From assembly GCA_937884995.1 (NCBI GenBank), contig CAKZZL010000037.1, positions 62,001-126,000 on the forward strand: 64,000 nucleotides of DNA, in the 5' to 3' direction. Positions 54,506 to 63,684 of this stretch are shown here, one piece after another. The position numbers and the translations under genes were made by a program. How positions within the stretch are numbered: position 1 is the stretch's first letter; each line of letters begins with the position of its first letter. The DNA comes from an uncultured Clostridia bacterium. Its GTDB lineage: Bacteria; Bacillota; Clostridia; Oscillospirales; Acutalibacteraceae. The notes beneath the pieces were generated by a model. That model was not told the origin of the DNA. It ran no database searches and saw nothing but the letters and a program-made list of their open reading frames with translations.

Positions 54506-56365
54506 TTAGTTTTTGTATTTTTCAGCCTGAAGCCTGAACATATATGCATATGTTCCGTTTTGTTCCATAAGCTGTTTGTGAGTACCGCTTTCAATGATTG
54601 AACCTTTTTCCATTACATATATCTTATCGGCATTAACAGTCGTTGAAAGCCTGTGTGAAATAAAGATAACGGTTTTGTGTTTTGCGGCTGTTATCATTGA
54701 CTGATTCAAATTATATTCAGCAATCGGGTCCAGGTTTGCTGAAGGTTCATCAAGTATGATATACGGACATGATTTATAAAAAGTACGGGCTATTGCAACC
54801 TTTTGGCTTTCTCCGCCGGACATCATCATACCGTTGTCATCAAACTCACGCAAAAGCTGAGTTTCGTTTCCTTTGGGCAAAGGCTTTGTGAATCCGCTTT
54901 GGCTAAGTGCATCAGTTACTGCATCATCGTCATAGCTTATGTCAAGAGATACATTTTCACCTATTGTGGATGCGAAAATCTGGAAATCCTGAAAGACTGC
55001 TGCAAAACGGGCACGGTGGCTGTCCAAAGTCAGCTTTGAAATGTCTTTATTGCCTATCTTTATTGAACCGGAACTTGGATCATATAAACGAAGGAGGAGA
55101 TTTGTAAGAGTCGTTTTACCGGCTCCGTTATAACCTACAAGCGCTATTTTTTCGTATGGCTTTACAGTAAGATTTATATCTTTTAATGCAAATTCTTCGC
55201 AATTTGGATAAGCAAATGAAAGGTTTTCTATTTTTATTTCCTGAGGTTTTTCCTCGATATCCTCAATGCTTCCTTCTTTTATCTTGTTTTCTTTTGCAAG
55301 AAAATCTCTGTACTTTTCAATTAATTTTGCTCTTTCAGAGAACATGCGCATTACGCCGACAGTCAGGAAAGAAAAGGATGCAGCAATTTGAAAAGCACCA
55401 TTGAAGCTGGCTACGAAGTCACCTGCAGAAAGGGATTTGCTCTCCAGCACGCAATATCCAAGATATAGGGGAAGGACGAACATGAAGCCAAGTATTTGCA
55501 CGCCGCATTCCTGCAGGAAATATATAATGGAAATCTTCTTCGCATAAAACTTCTGGTTGGATATTACTTCATCTGCAGCAGAGTTGTATCTCTTTATTAA
55601 AAGAGATTTTATGTCATTCATACGGACTTCTTTGCAATAATCCTGCAGATAGAAAATCCTGGCAAAATAGTCAGCTTTGCGGTGACGTATATTATTTTCA
55701 ATCTGTCTTTCGGCTTGCAGCCTTCCTATCTTTCTTCCGACCGGAGTGAAAATAGCAACTATTAGGATGATTATAAGCAGGCATATGGGGTCGATCGCAA
55801 GCAAAATTCCGCCGATGGTAACAAGAGAAACAATTTCTCCTATATATCTTTGAACCATTCCAAGTACACCTGTGATACCGCCGGATGATGCCTCTATAAC
55901 CAATATAAAATTGTTGTAAAAGTCAGGATTGTCATAATTCTCAAAATCCAGTTTCCTTGCTTTTTTATATAGCATTTGGGAGATGCCTTTTTCAAGTTTT
56001 TCTCTTTCAACCTGGAAAAAGATTTCTCTATATAACCAGTTGATGCTTTCGGATATAACCAGAATAATCCCTATAAGGATAACAGCATGAACGATTTTGC
56101 TTGTATCATCACCTGAACTTATTACGTCAATAACATATTTTACACCTAGTACCGATATTATCTTTGTGGGCAGGCGCATAAGCGCTCCCCAGAAACACTC
56201 ACCAATAACCAGCAGGGGAGAAATCTTAAACATTATCTTCAAAAAATAGAAAATGTTTGAAAAAGTAGAATGCTTAGGTTTTGACTTCAGCATTTCATCC
56301 ATGCCAAGAGGCTTTTGACCGGGACGCCCCATCATAGGTCCGCCCGGAGGTCCCATATCAGGCAT
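54506..56365 (-). CDS. ABC exporter half-transporter, second subunit of a heterodimer
   Basis: 619 aa: six membrane helices, then an ATPase domain. Walker A is GYNGAGKTTLTNLLL, the signature is MMSGGESQKVAIA, Walker B is YIILDEPSANLDP, and the switch is FISHRLSTTVN. The first 25 residues are rich in Met, Gly and Pro (MPDMGPPGGPMMGRPGQKP), an uncommon start. The gene overlaps the previous ABC gene by eight bases. Exported substrate unknown; no peptidase domain, so it does not process bacteriocin leaders. Confidence 0.92.
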   Translation of the reverse strand: MPDMGPPGGPMMGRPGQKPLGMDEMLKSKPKHSTFSNIFYFLKIMFKISPLLVIGECFWGALMRLPTKIISVLGVKYVIDVISSGDDTSKIVHAVILIGIILVISESINWLYREIFFQVEREKLEKGISQMLYKKARKLDFENYDNPDFYNNFILVIEASSGGITGVLGMVQRYIGEIVSLVTIGGILLAIDPICLLIIILIVAIFTPVGRKIGRLQAERQIENNIRHRKADYFARIFYLQDYCKEVRMNDIKSLLIKRYNSAADEVISNQKFYAKKISIIYFLQECGVQILGFMFVLPLYLGYCVLESKSLSAGDFVASFNGAFQIAASFSFLTVGVMRMFSERAKLIEKYRDFLAKENKIKEGSIEDIEEKPQEIKIENLSFAYPNCEEFALKDINLTVKPYEKIALVGYNGAGKTTLTNLLLRLYDPSSGSIKIGNKDISKLTLDSHRARFAAVFQDFQIFASTIGENVSLDISYDDDAVTDALSQSGFTKPLPKGNETQLLREFDDNGMMMSGGESQKVAIARTFYKSCPYIILDEPSANLDPIAEYNLNQSMITAAKHKTVIFISHRLSTTVNADKIYVMEKGSIIESGTHKQLMEQNGTYAYMFRLQAEKYKN

Positions 56366-58190
56366 CTTTTTTCACCTCCCGTCCATTGTATGAACTGGCT
56401 TGTAAGGAGAACATCTTTGCATATTCTCCGCCTTGCTCCATAAGAGTGTTGTGTGTTCCTTCTTCAACAATTGTTCCGTTGTTTAAGACAAATATTATGT
56501 CACTGAGCACTGTGCTTGAAAGCCTGTGTGAAATATATATGACTGTTTTTTCATTTGTTGTTGCGACAAGATTTTCATACATCTTATATTCTGCGATTGG
56601 ATCCAGAGCAGAACTGGGTTCATCCAATATTGCAATGTCAAAATCTCTTACAAACATACGTGCAACGGCAGTCTTTTGAATCTCACCGCCGGACAGGCCT
56701 GCACCGTATTCATCAAACTCTCTTGTCAAAACAGAGTCTGCTCCTTGCGGCAGAGTGCTGACTTTATCCCACGCTCCTGATTTTATAAGGGCATCTTTTG
56801 CAAGTTCCTTTTCATCATCAGAGCATTCATGACAGATTACATTTTCGTTGATAGAAAGCGCAAATGTCTTGTAATCCTGGAAAACAGTTGCAAATTTTCG
56901 TCTGTAACTTTCGACCGTGTATTCACGTATGTCATGCCCGTTATATATAATCTGACCCTCATCCGGATCATAAAAGCGAAGCAGTAACTTGACAAGTGTA
57001 CTCTTACCTGCACCGTTTACTCCAACCAGCGCAACAGTCTGGCCTTTTTTAATTTTGAGATTGACATTTTCAAGTGACGGCTTTTCTGCTCCCGGATATT
57101 TAAAAGTGAGATTTTTTATTTCAAGACTTTCGAAGTCGGATGCCACAAGCAGACCATCGGTCACTTTCTTTTCATAGTCGAAAAAGTCTTTAAGGTTTTG
57201 AAAATAGAGAGCCATATTTGCAAGATCGGATATGCAGTCAGCAATATTCATTGTTGTCATCCTTACAGAGTTTATTGAAGAAAGAACGACACTGAAGCCT
57301 GATATATCCAGACCTGCGTTATTGATGAATTGATATGATGCCAATGAGTAGGTTCCTACTACAGGTATGAGTTCACCAAGCAGGGACGCAGTTATGCTGT
57401 AGAAGAAGAGTTTCCAGCCATATTGCTTTATGATGGAAATATTTCGCTGAACAGCCTGAGAATATCTGTTAAACATAACAGCAAAGATATTTGATGTACG
57501 CATATCCTTGGCATAATCTTTTAAGAAGACAGTTCTTTGAGTATATGCCTTGATACGGTTGTTTGTAGTCATATCCATATCCCGTTTATACAGTATCTTG
57601 CTCTTTTGAAGCTCAACTATGAAAACCAAGGCGCATGGCAGTAAAAAGAAAAGGTATTTCGGGTCAATGGTTAGGATTACACTTATGATTGCAATAAAGG
57701 ATATGAAGGCCCCGATAACTGTTGCAAAATCACTGCAGAATACAAAAAGAATGCTGCCTGTCAGAATCTGTGTTGCTCTTTGGTATGAATCATAGAATGC
57801 AGGATCTTCATAGCAAGCGACATCAACATCCGAAGCTTTTTCAAAAATCATATTGTTAAGGTTCTTGTAGACCCTTTTCTGAGATACACTTGAGATATAG
57901 CTGCCGATATAGGTCAGCATTTCACATACAACACCGACTGCTAAAAAGGCAAGCAAGGCCTTGACGAAAGTCTTGAAACTTCCGCCGTCCTGTACGATGA
58001 TAAGCAATATCCTTAAAAAGAGAACACCTTGGAAAAATGTGATGAAAAGTATATTGAAAATTTGCTGGATTACTGCCATGGGCAGTATGAGTTTGTCAGA
58101 CTTGGATATAATCTTGACAGCAAAAAGCAGATTCTTAAATACCGGTACTTTTACATCAGGATGCATAAGCCATCTTCTTCTGGGCGGCAT
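56358..58190 (-). CDS. ABC exporter half-transporter, first subunit of a heterodimer
   Basis: 610 aa from the ATG at 58190, which follows GGAGGTG by six bases; the frame is open to 58253 without a ribosome site. The layout is six membrane helices and an ATPase with Walker A GVNGAGKSTLVKLLL, signature GLSGGEIQKTAVA, Walker B IAILDEPSSALDP and YISHRLSS. The N-terminus MPPRRRW is basic. With the overlapping downstream gene it should form a heterodimer, commonly a multidrug or peptide exporter. Confidence 0.92.
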   Translation of the reverse strand: MPPRRRWLMHPDVKVPVFKNLLFAVKIISKSDKLILPMAVIQQIFNILFITFFQGVLFLRILLIIVQDGGSFKTFVKALLAFLAVGVVCEMLTYIGSYISSVSQKRVYKNLNNMIFEKASDVDVACYEDPAFYDSYQRATQILTGSILFVFCSDFATVIGAFISFIAIISVILTIDPKYLFFLLPCALVFIVELQKSKILYKRDMDMTTNNRIKAYTQRTVFLKDYAKDMRTSNIFAVMFNRYSQAVQRNISIIKQYGWKLFFYSITASLLGELIPVVGTYSLASYQFINNAGLDISGFSVVLSSINSVRMTTMNIADCISDLANMALYFQNLKDFFDYEKKVTDGLLVASDFESLEIKNLTFKYPGAEKPSLENVNLKIKKGQTVALVGVNGAGKSTLVKLLLRFYDPDEGQIIYNGHDIREYTVESYRRKFATVFQDYKTFALSINENVICHECSDDEKELAKDALIKSGAWDKVSTLPQGADSVLTREFDEYGAGLSGGEIQKTAVARMFVRDFDIAILDEPSSALDPIAEYKMYENLVATTNEKTVIYISHRLSSTVLSDIIFVLNNGTIVEEGTHNTLMEQGGEYAKMFSLQASSYNGREVKKDA

Positions 58191-58223
58191 AAGGGACACC
58201 TCCTTTACACATAATTTAGCCCA

Positions 58224-58253
58224 ATTATACCATATATAGCCGAGATTGTACAA
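58224..58253 (-). promoter_or_regulatory. promoter of the ABC exporter operon
   Basis: On the minus strand TTGTAC (plus 58248-58253), 18 bases, perfect TATAAT (plus 58224-58229), 34 bases before the ATG. Confidence 0.7.
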
Positions 58254-58264
58254 GATTCAAAGCA

Positions 58265-58293
58265 TTGATAAATCAAGATATTTATGGTAAAAT
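58265..58293 (+). promoter_or_regulatory. promoter of the flavodiiron gene
   Basis: TTGATA (58265-58270), 17 bases, TAAAAT (58288-58293), 26 bases before the ATG. Confidence 0.65.
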
Positions 58294-58318
58294 TAGGAAA
58301 AGTTTTTGGAGGACTAAA

Positions 58319-59473
58319 ATGGAAAAAATAACTGACAGCCTCTTTTATGCAGGGGTTAATGATTATGATATAGATTTGTTTGAGGGACAATATCTCGTTC
58401 CAAACGGAATGGCATACAACTCATATGTCATAAAAGATGAAAAAACAGTTGTATTTGATACTGTAGAAAAAAGATTCGTAGATGAATGGCTTTCAAATCT
58501 ATCGGATATTCTGGGAGAAAAGGCACCTGACTATCTCATAATTCAGCATATGGAACCTGACCACTCGGCAAACATAGTTGCTTTTGCCGAAAAATATCCT
58601 GATGCCAAACTTGTCGGAAATGCAAAGACTTTTAACTTCATGACTCAGTTTTTTGGCAAGTCTTATCCTGAAAGACAAATAGTGGTTAAGGACGGCGACG
58701 AGCTTGATATAGGAAGCAGATCTTTGAAATTCATTTTTGCTCCCATGGTTCACTGGCCGGAGGTTATGTTCACATACGATCCTAAGGAAAAGACTCTTTT
58801 TTCTGCGGATGCTTTCGGTAAATTCGGCGCATATGATGCGGATGAAGACTGGCTTGATGAAGCGAGACGCTACTATATAGGTATAGTAGGCAAATACGGA
58901 GCGCAGGTGCAGTCACTGTTGAAAAAAGCAGCAAGTCTTGACATAGAAAGAATATGCTCGCTTCATGGTTCGGTAATTGATGAAATGAAGGATGAAGTTA
59001 TATCAAAATATATGATATGGTCTTCATATGAAGCCGAAAAAAATGGTGTATTGATAGCATATGCATCAATTTACGGAAATACAAAATATGCAGTTGAGAT
59101 TCTTGAAGAAAAACTAAGGAGCAAAGGACTTGATGTCAAGACGGCAGATCTTTCAAGAACTGATATGTCAAAAGCGGTAGCAGAGGCTTTTTCATATTCT
59201 AAAATTGTTATTGCAAGTCCGACATACAATAATGAACTTTTCCCGCCTGTAAGGGATTTCATTTCCGAACTTAAAGAAAGAAATTTCCAGAAGAAAACAA
59301 TTGGAATTATTGAAAACGGCACATGGGGACCTCAGGCTGCAAAGAAAATAAAGGATGCTTTTGAAAACAGCAAAGAGATAGTCTTTGCCAAAAACATTGT
59401 CAGCATAAAATCTTCTGTCAGCGAGGAAAACTCAGAACAAATCAGAATGTTGGCTGAGGAAATGAGTATCTAA
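58319..59473 (+). CDS. fprA: flavodiiron protein (FprA, type A)
   Basis: 384-aa anaerobic O2 or NO reductase in the cytoplasm. The N-terminal metallo-beta-lactamase domain carries diiron ligands HMEPDHSANI, then H in MVHWPEVMF, D in SADAFG and H in CSLHGSVID. The C-terminal flavodoxin domain binds FMN (LIAYASIYGNTKYAVEILEE, ASPTYNNELFP). No C-terminal rubredoxin, so electrons must come from a separate partner. The start at 58319 follows GGAGG; an open frame from 58265 covers the promoter. A mark of an anaerobe coping with oxygen. Confidence 0.95.
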   Translation: MEKITDSLFYAGVNDYDIDLFEGQYLVPNGMAYNSYVIKDEKTVVFDTVEKRFVDEWLSNLSDILGEKAPDYLIIQHMEPDHSANIVAFAEKYPDAKLVGNAKTFNFMTQFFGKSYPERQIVVKDGDELDIGSRSLKFIFAPMVHWPEVMFTYDPKEKTLFSADAFGKFGAYDADEDWLDEARRYYIGIVGKYGAQVQSLLKKAASLDIERICSLHGSVIDEMKDEVISKYMIWSSYEAEKNGVLIAYASIYGNTKYAVEILEEKLRSKGLDVKTADLSRTDMSKAVAEAFSYSKIVIASPTYNNELFPPVRDFISELKERNFQKKTIGIIENGTWGPQAAKKIKDAFENSKEIVFAKNIVSIKSSVSEENSEQIRMLAEEMSI

Positions 59474-59481
59474 ACGGAACA

Positions 59482-59504
59482 ACTGCCCGCTGTAGCCGGG
59501 CAGT
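59482..59504 (+). terminator. weak terminator-like hairpin after fprA
   Basis: ACTGCCCG (59482-59489) pairs perfectly with CGGGCAGT (59497-59504). The downstream T-run is poor (AACTTTGTCT), so termination may be partial. Confidence 0.55.
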
Positions 59505-59569
59505 AACTTTGTCTAAAAAGAATATTGTTTTGTCAATATGCGTGTGATAAAATACATATGTTGTGTGAG

Positions 59570-59590
59570 TACACCGTTATAAGCGGTGTA
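59570..59590 (+). promoter_or_regulatory. hairpin in the leader of the CPA2 antiporter gene
   Basis: TACACCG (59570-59576) pairs with CGGTGTA (59584-59590) around TTATAAG, 34 bases before the ATG. There is no T-run. It could be an operator or 5' structure; nothing ties it to a known riboswitch. Confidence 0.4.
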
Positions 59591-59624
59591 TTAATAATGC
59601 CCTGTCAACAAAAAAGGAGAGTTT

Positions 59625-60815
59625 ATGGAAGCGTATGCCATCTTCAGGAGCCTTTGTATAATTGTCATTACGGCAAAACTTTTAGGGCTGATTGCCAGAA
59701 AACTGAAAGCTCCGCAGGTTGTCGGAGAAATTGCTGCCGGTGTATTACTCGGACCGAGTTTACTTGGCATTGTGGAACAATCTGATTTTCTCGCGCAAAT
59801 GGCTGAAATCGGTGTTGTGCTGCTTATGTTTTCTGCAGGATTGCAGACAAATATGCGTGACCTTATAAAGACAGGACCGAAGGCGCTTCTTATCGCTTGT
59901 GCCGGTGTCTTTGTTCCGCTTCTTGGAGGCAGCCTTCTATATTCTGCTTTTTATGGTTTTTCTCCAATCGGAAGTCCGGACTTTTTCAAGGCAATCTTTA
60001 TAGGTGTTATCATGACAGCGACAAGTGTCAGCATAACCGTTCAAACTTTGAAAGAACTTGGTAAGATCGGCACTGAGGTGGGAACAACAATCCTCAGCGC
60101 TGCCATAATTGATGACGTCATAGGAATAATAGTTTTGACATTTGTAATCGGAATAAACGGAGGACAGGTAAAGCCTCTTATGGTTGTCTTAAAGACGGTT
60201 CTCTTTTTCGTATTTGCATTTATACTCGGTCATATCATATACAGAATATTCAAAATATCCGACAAGAAGTGGCCTCACACAAGACGTATACCTATAATGG
60301 GTCTTGCTTTGTGCCTCGGGCTTGCATATATTGCCGAAAAATATTTCGGAATTGCAGATATCACAGGCGCATATGTTGCGGGAATAATCCTTTGCAATAT
60401 ACGGGATTCGGAATATATTGCAGAAAAAATGGATATAAGCTCATACATGCTTTTCGGACCGATATTTTTTGCAAGTATAGGGCTTAGAACAAATTTCGAC
60501 AAGGTATCGTCACAGCTCATTTTCTTTATTATAGGCTTTGTTATAACAGCAATGATTTGCAAGGTTATAGGTTGCTATCTTATGTCGAGAGCATGCAAAT
60601 TCAAGAGACTTGATTCCTTGAAAATAGGCGTCGGAATGATGACCAGGGGAGAAGTTGCCCTTATAGTTGCTCAAAAGGGACTTTCCAGCTCCATAATTTC
60701 ATCAGCATATTTCACGCCTGTCATTTTGCTTATATTGACATCTTCGATTCTTACACCTATTATTTTAAAAATCCTTTATTCCAAAGACAAAGAACAAGAA
60801 AAAGAAGTTGCATGA
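59625..60815 (+). CDS. CPA2-type cation:proton antiporter
   Basis: 396-aa membrane protein with about twelve helices, no C-terminal RCK/TrkA domain. The CPA2 signature is LKAPQVVGEIAAGVLLGPSL and the ion-binding pair of aspartates occurs in SAAIIDDVIGIIVLTF. The end has GMMTRGEVALIVAQKG, typical of the NapA/KefB group. It exchanges Na+ or K+ for protons at the membrane. A ribosome site (AAAGGAGAG) precedes the ATG. It is followed by a separate promoter. Confidence 0.92.
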   Translation: MEAYAIFRSLCIIVITAKLLGLIARKLKAPQVVGEIAAGVLLGPSLLGIVEQSDFLAQMAEIGVVLLMFSAGLQTNMRDLIKTGPKALLIACAGVFVPLLGGSLLYSAFYGFSPIGSPDFFKAIFIGVIMTATSVSITVQTLKELGKIGTEVGTTILSAAIIDDVIGIIVLTFVIGINGGQVKPLMVVLKTVLFFVFAFILGHIIYRIFKISDKKWPHTRRIPIMGLALCLGLAYIAEKYFGIADITGAYVAGIILCNIRDSEYIAEKMDISSYMLFGPIFFASIGLRTNFDKVSSQLIFFIIGFVITAMICKVIGCYLMSRACKFKRLDSLKIGVGMMTRGEVALIVAQKGLSSSIISSAYFTPVILLILTSSILTPIILKILYSKDKEQEKEVA

Positions 60816-60850
60816 TAGAATGGTCATAGTTAAAAAATATCTATAAACAG

Positions 60851-60878
60851 TTGATATTTACATAAAAGACTGTATAAT
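60851..60878 (+). promoter_or_regulatory. promoter of metY
   Basis: TTGATA (60851-60856), 16 bases, perfect TATAAT (60873-60878), 35 bases before the ATG. The leader is too short for a SAM riboswitch or T-box. Confidence 0.65.
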
Positions 60879-60913
60879 AAAGGTATATTAATATTTCTCC
60901 GGAGGACATCGTA

Positions 60914-62182
60914 ATGAGAGACGAAACAAAATGCCTGCATTCAGGATATACCCCTAAGAACACGGAACCAAGAGTTGTGCCGATTGTTCAGAGTACAACA
61001 TATGTATATGATTCAACGGAAGAAGTTGCATCTGTATTTGATGAACCTACAAAGTCATTGATTTATTCCAGATTTGCAAATCCCACAGTTATGGCTGTTG
61101 AGGAAAAAATTGCAGATTTAGAGGGCGGTGTGGCTGCTATGTGCACATCATCAGGTCAGGCTGCTACTCTTCTTTCAATACTTAATATTTGCGACGCAGG
61201 GGACAGCTTTATAAGCACAACAGAGATTTATGGCGGAACTGTAAATCTCTTCGCCTTTACACTCAAGAAACTCGGTATTGAATGTATATTTATTGATAAG
61301 GATGCAACGGACGAAGAAATCGATAAAGCATTCAAGCCTAACACAAAACTTGTTTTCGGCGAGACAATAGCAAATCCCGCATTGGTTGTTTTTGATATTG
61401 AAAAATTTGCAAATATCGCGCACAAGCATAATGTGCCACTTATTATAGACAATACCTTTGCAACTCCTGTTTTATGTAAGCCTTTTGAATTCGGTGCTGA
61501 TATAGTTATTCACTCAACAACGAAATATATGGATGGACATGCAGTCCAGGGCGGAGGAGTAATCGTTGACAGCGGAAGATTTGACTGGAAAAGCGGTAAC
61601 TTCCCGGGCCTTACCGAACCGGATGAGTCATATCATGGAATTGTCTATACCGAAACATATGGAAAAGCAGCATATATTGTTAAAGCAAGAATGCAGCTGA
61701 TGAGAGATTTCGGCACATATCCTGCAGCACACTCTGCATTCCTTCTTAATCTTGGACTTGAAACACTTTCAGTCAGAATGAAACAGTATTGTGAAAATGC
61801 TTTAACTGTTGCAAAATATCTTGAAAAGTCACCATTCATTGAGAAAATAAACTATCCGGGACTTGAAAGTGACCCATATCATGAGCTTGCAAAGAAATAC
61901 CTAAAAGGCTCAAGCGGTGTTATTTCAATGGTAATCAAAGGCGGACGAGAGGCTGCCATGAAATTCATGAACGCATTAGAGCTTGCTTCAAATGAGGTGC
62001 ATGTCGCAGATATACGTACTTGCGTACTTCATCCTGCCAGTGAAACACACAGACAGCTTACGGATGAACAACTTGTTGCAGCAGGCATAGAAGCCGGCAT
62101 GGTACGTCTTTCCGTAGGTTTGGAGAATGTGGAGGATATAATAGCTGATCTTGAAAAAGGATTTGCTGCTATAGAAAACTAA
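60914..62182 (+). CDS. metY: O-acetylhomoserine sulfhydrylase-like PLP enzyme
   Basis: 422 aa, PLP-dependent trans-sulfuration family (Cys/Met metabolism). It opens with RDETKCLHSGYTPKN, has the substrate loop SRFANPTVMAVEEKIADLEGG in pieces, and the PLP lysine in HSTTKYMDGHAVQGGG. The length and the VQGGGVIVD region match MetY better than cystathionine lyases, but methionine gamma-lyase cannot be excluded. It makes homocysteine from O-acetylhomoserine and sulfide. The ribosome site GGAGGA is strong; the next gene follows after 15 bases. Confidence 0.88.
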   Translation: MRDETKCLHSGYTPKNTEPRVVPIVQSTTYVYDSTEEVASVFDEPTKSLIYSRFANPTVMAVEEKIADLEGGVAAMCTSSGQAATLLSILNICDAGDSFISTTEIYGGTVNLFAFTLKKLGIECIFIDKDATDEEIDKAFKPNTKLVFGETIANPALVVFDIEKFANIAHKHNVPLIIDNTFATPVLCKPFEFGADIVIHSTTKYMDGHAVQGGGVIVDSGRFDWKSGNFPGLTEPDESYHGIVYTETYGKAAYIVKARMQLMRDFGTYPAAHSAFLLNLGLETLSVRMKQYCENALTVAKYLEKSPFIEKINYPGLESDPYHELAKKYLKGSSGVISMVIKGGREAAMKFMNALELASNEVHVADIRTCVLHPASETHRQLTDEQLVAAGIEAGMVRLSVGLENVEDIIADLEKGFAAIEN

Positions 62183-62197
62183 AACGGAGGGGATTAT

Positions 62198-63025
62198 ATG
62201 CAGAAATACGAGAAGAAAAAGAATATAGTAGTTGGACTTATTATATATTTATGGATGATGGTTATCTATATTATAAGCATTTGCAGACTTATACCGACTT
62301 TAGTAAGAGGCTGGGCAAATTCCTTTGCTATAGCCACATTGGTTGCCGATATCATAATTCTTTTACTGGCAATTACCGCCTTAGTAATTATGCTTGTTAG
62401 GAAAAGACAAAGCGGATTTGGTTTGGCACTCCCCATGGCAGCTACGCTTATTGCGGAAGTTTGTTATTTGATAGCTCTTATGGTTGAGAAATCCAGGTCT
62501 TATTACAGCTATGGCCTGAGTCGTCTTCAGACAATGGACATTCTTACCTTCTTTATGATTATCCCAATTGTGCTAATAATCATATATTTCTTTGTACCAA
62601 ATCTTGTGACAAGAATCCTGGCTGCAGTAGGAACGGGATTAACCATAATCGTAGCGATTGTCGGCGACATTATCGGAATAGTAAGAATGCTTTCATGGTC
62701 TGTAGGCAGTTATGTATTGTTTTCTGTCATTTCAATGCTGATGACTGTAGTGCTTTATTCCCTTGTAATGATTCAGATTTTCTTATCATTCAAGGCCACT
62801 AATGCTCCTGCAAATCAAGCTCCTGTTTATGCACAAGCGCAAAATTTTGCATATACTCAACCGCAGACTTCTGCTTATGCACAGCCACAGGCTTCTGCTC
62901 AAGCACCGACAATGGTTAAGAAAATTCCAAATGAGCAGGTACTTGAAAACTTCAGGAAACTGCTGGATCAAGGAATAATAAGCCAGGAGCAATATGATGC
63001 AAAAGTAAAAGAACTTTCAGAGTAA
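62198..63025 (+). CDS. multi-pass membrane protein with a C-terminal SHOCT domain
   Basis: 275 aa. Six or so membrane helices occupy residues 10-205. Then comes a Gln/Ala/Tyr-rich low-complexity linker with imperfect repeats (YAQAQNFAYTQPQTSAYAQP), and the last 35 residues are a SHOCT module (VLENFRKLLDQGIISQEQYD). SHOCT is thought to serve oligomerisation. Function unknown. It follows metY by 15 bases with AACGGAGGGG as ribosome site, but a shared role with metY is not evident. Confidence 0.82.
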   Translation: MQKYEKKKNIVVGLIIYLWMMVIYIISICRLIPTLVRGWANSFAIATLVADIIILLLAITALVIMLVRKRQSGFGLALPMAATLIAEVCYLIALMVEKSRSYYSYGLSRLQTMDILTFFMIIPIVLIIIYFFVPNLVTRILAAVGTGLTIIVAIVGDIIGIVRMLSWSVGSYVLFSVISMLMTVVLYSLVMIQIFLSFKATNAPANQAPVYAQAQNFAYTQPQTSAYAQPQASAQAPTMVKKIPNEQVLENFRKLLDQGIISQEQYDAKVKELSE

Positions 63026-63034
63026 AAAAACAAC

Positions 63035-63060
63035 GGGCAGTTGATGAGCCTCAATTGCCC
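63035..63060 (+). terminator. terminator-like hairpin after the SHOCT gene
   Basis: GGGCAGTTGA (63035-63044) pairs with TCAATTGCCC (63051-63060), one G-U pair. The following sequence is A/T-rich but has no pure T-run. Confidence 0.5.
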
Positions 63061-63077
63061 ACTATATATTTTAAAAG

Positions 63078-63130
63078 AGCTGTTGCATACAGATATTTTA
63101 TCTGCGGAATGCAACAGCTTCATCTTTTTT
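63078..63130. terminator. two-way terminator, long stem
   Basis: AGCTGTTGCAT (63078-63088) pairs perfectly with ATGCAACAGCT (63109-63119), with an inner pair around TATTTTAT. TTTTTT (63125-63130) follows on plus; on minus CTTTTAAAATA follows the stem, serving the tlpA-like gene that ends at 63129. Confidence 0.75.
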
Positions 63131-63674
63131 ATTTAAGTATTTCTTCAATGTATTCTCTTATTGTCTCTTCATCCATAGCACCGACCTGTTTTTCAATCAA
63201 GTTGCCGTCCTTATCAATGAAAAGGGTTACGGGTATGGCATTTATGGAATATGCTTTTGTACCACTGTAATCAAGGTCGTAATAAACCGGAAAACTGTAT
63301 CCGTTGTCACTGATAAATGCTGCCACATTGTCCATTTGACTTGCATCTTCAGTGTTTACCATCATAAAATTGACGCTGTCTTTGTAGTAGTTATATAAGC
63401 TGTTAAAGTGAGGAAGTTCACCGACACAGGGAGGACACCAGCTTGCCCAGAAATTGACAACTGTAGCTTTGCCTTGCATTTGAGCTAAACTGAATTCTTT
63501 TCTGTCATAGTTATATACCGTAAAATCCTGAGCCAAGCCGGAACTGCTTTTAACGGCAAAACTGCTTGCAGTCAAATTATTTTCGTTTGTTATTTTGTCA
63601 TAAGCATAGACTGAGCCGAAAATCACAACTGCGACTGCAATAAGGATAATCAATAAAGTGATATATTTTTTCAT
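63129..63674 (-). CDS. TlpA/ResA-like membrane-anchored thioredoxin
   Basis: 181 aa. It has an N-terminal anchor (ITLLIILIAVAVVIFGSVYA), then a thioredoxin fold outside the membrane with the redox site WCPPC (VVNFWASWCPPCVGELPHF), and the cis-proline in INAIPVTLFIDKDG. It should reduce disulfides or pass electrons at the outer face. Its partner CcdA is directly upstream. The ATG at 63674 follows GAGGTG; a GTG at 63683 sits at the ribosome site. Confidence 0.92.
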   Translation of the reverse strand: MKKYITLLIILIAVAVVIFGSVYAYDKITNENNLTASSFAVKSSSGLAQDFTVYNYDRKEFSLAQMQGKATVVNFWASWCPPCVGELPHFNSLYNYYKDSVNFMMVNTEDASQMDNVAAFISDNGYSFPVYYDLDYSGTKAYSINAIPVTLFIDKDGNLIEKQVGAMDEETIREYIEEILK

Positions 63675-63684
63675 AATAAACACC

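Noticed and set aside
60816..60913. SAM riboswitch or T-box before metY
   Set aside because: The promoter leaves only about 30 bases of leader, with none of the expected stems or conserved motifs.
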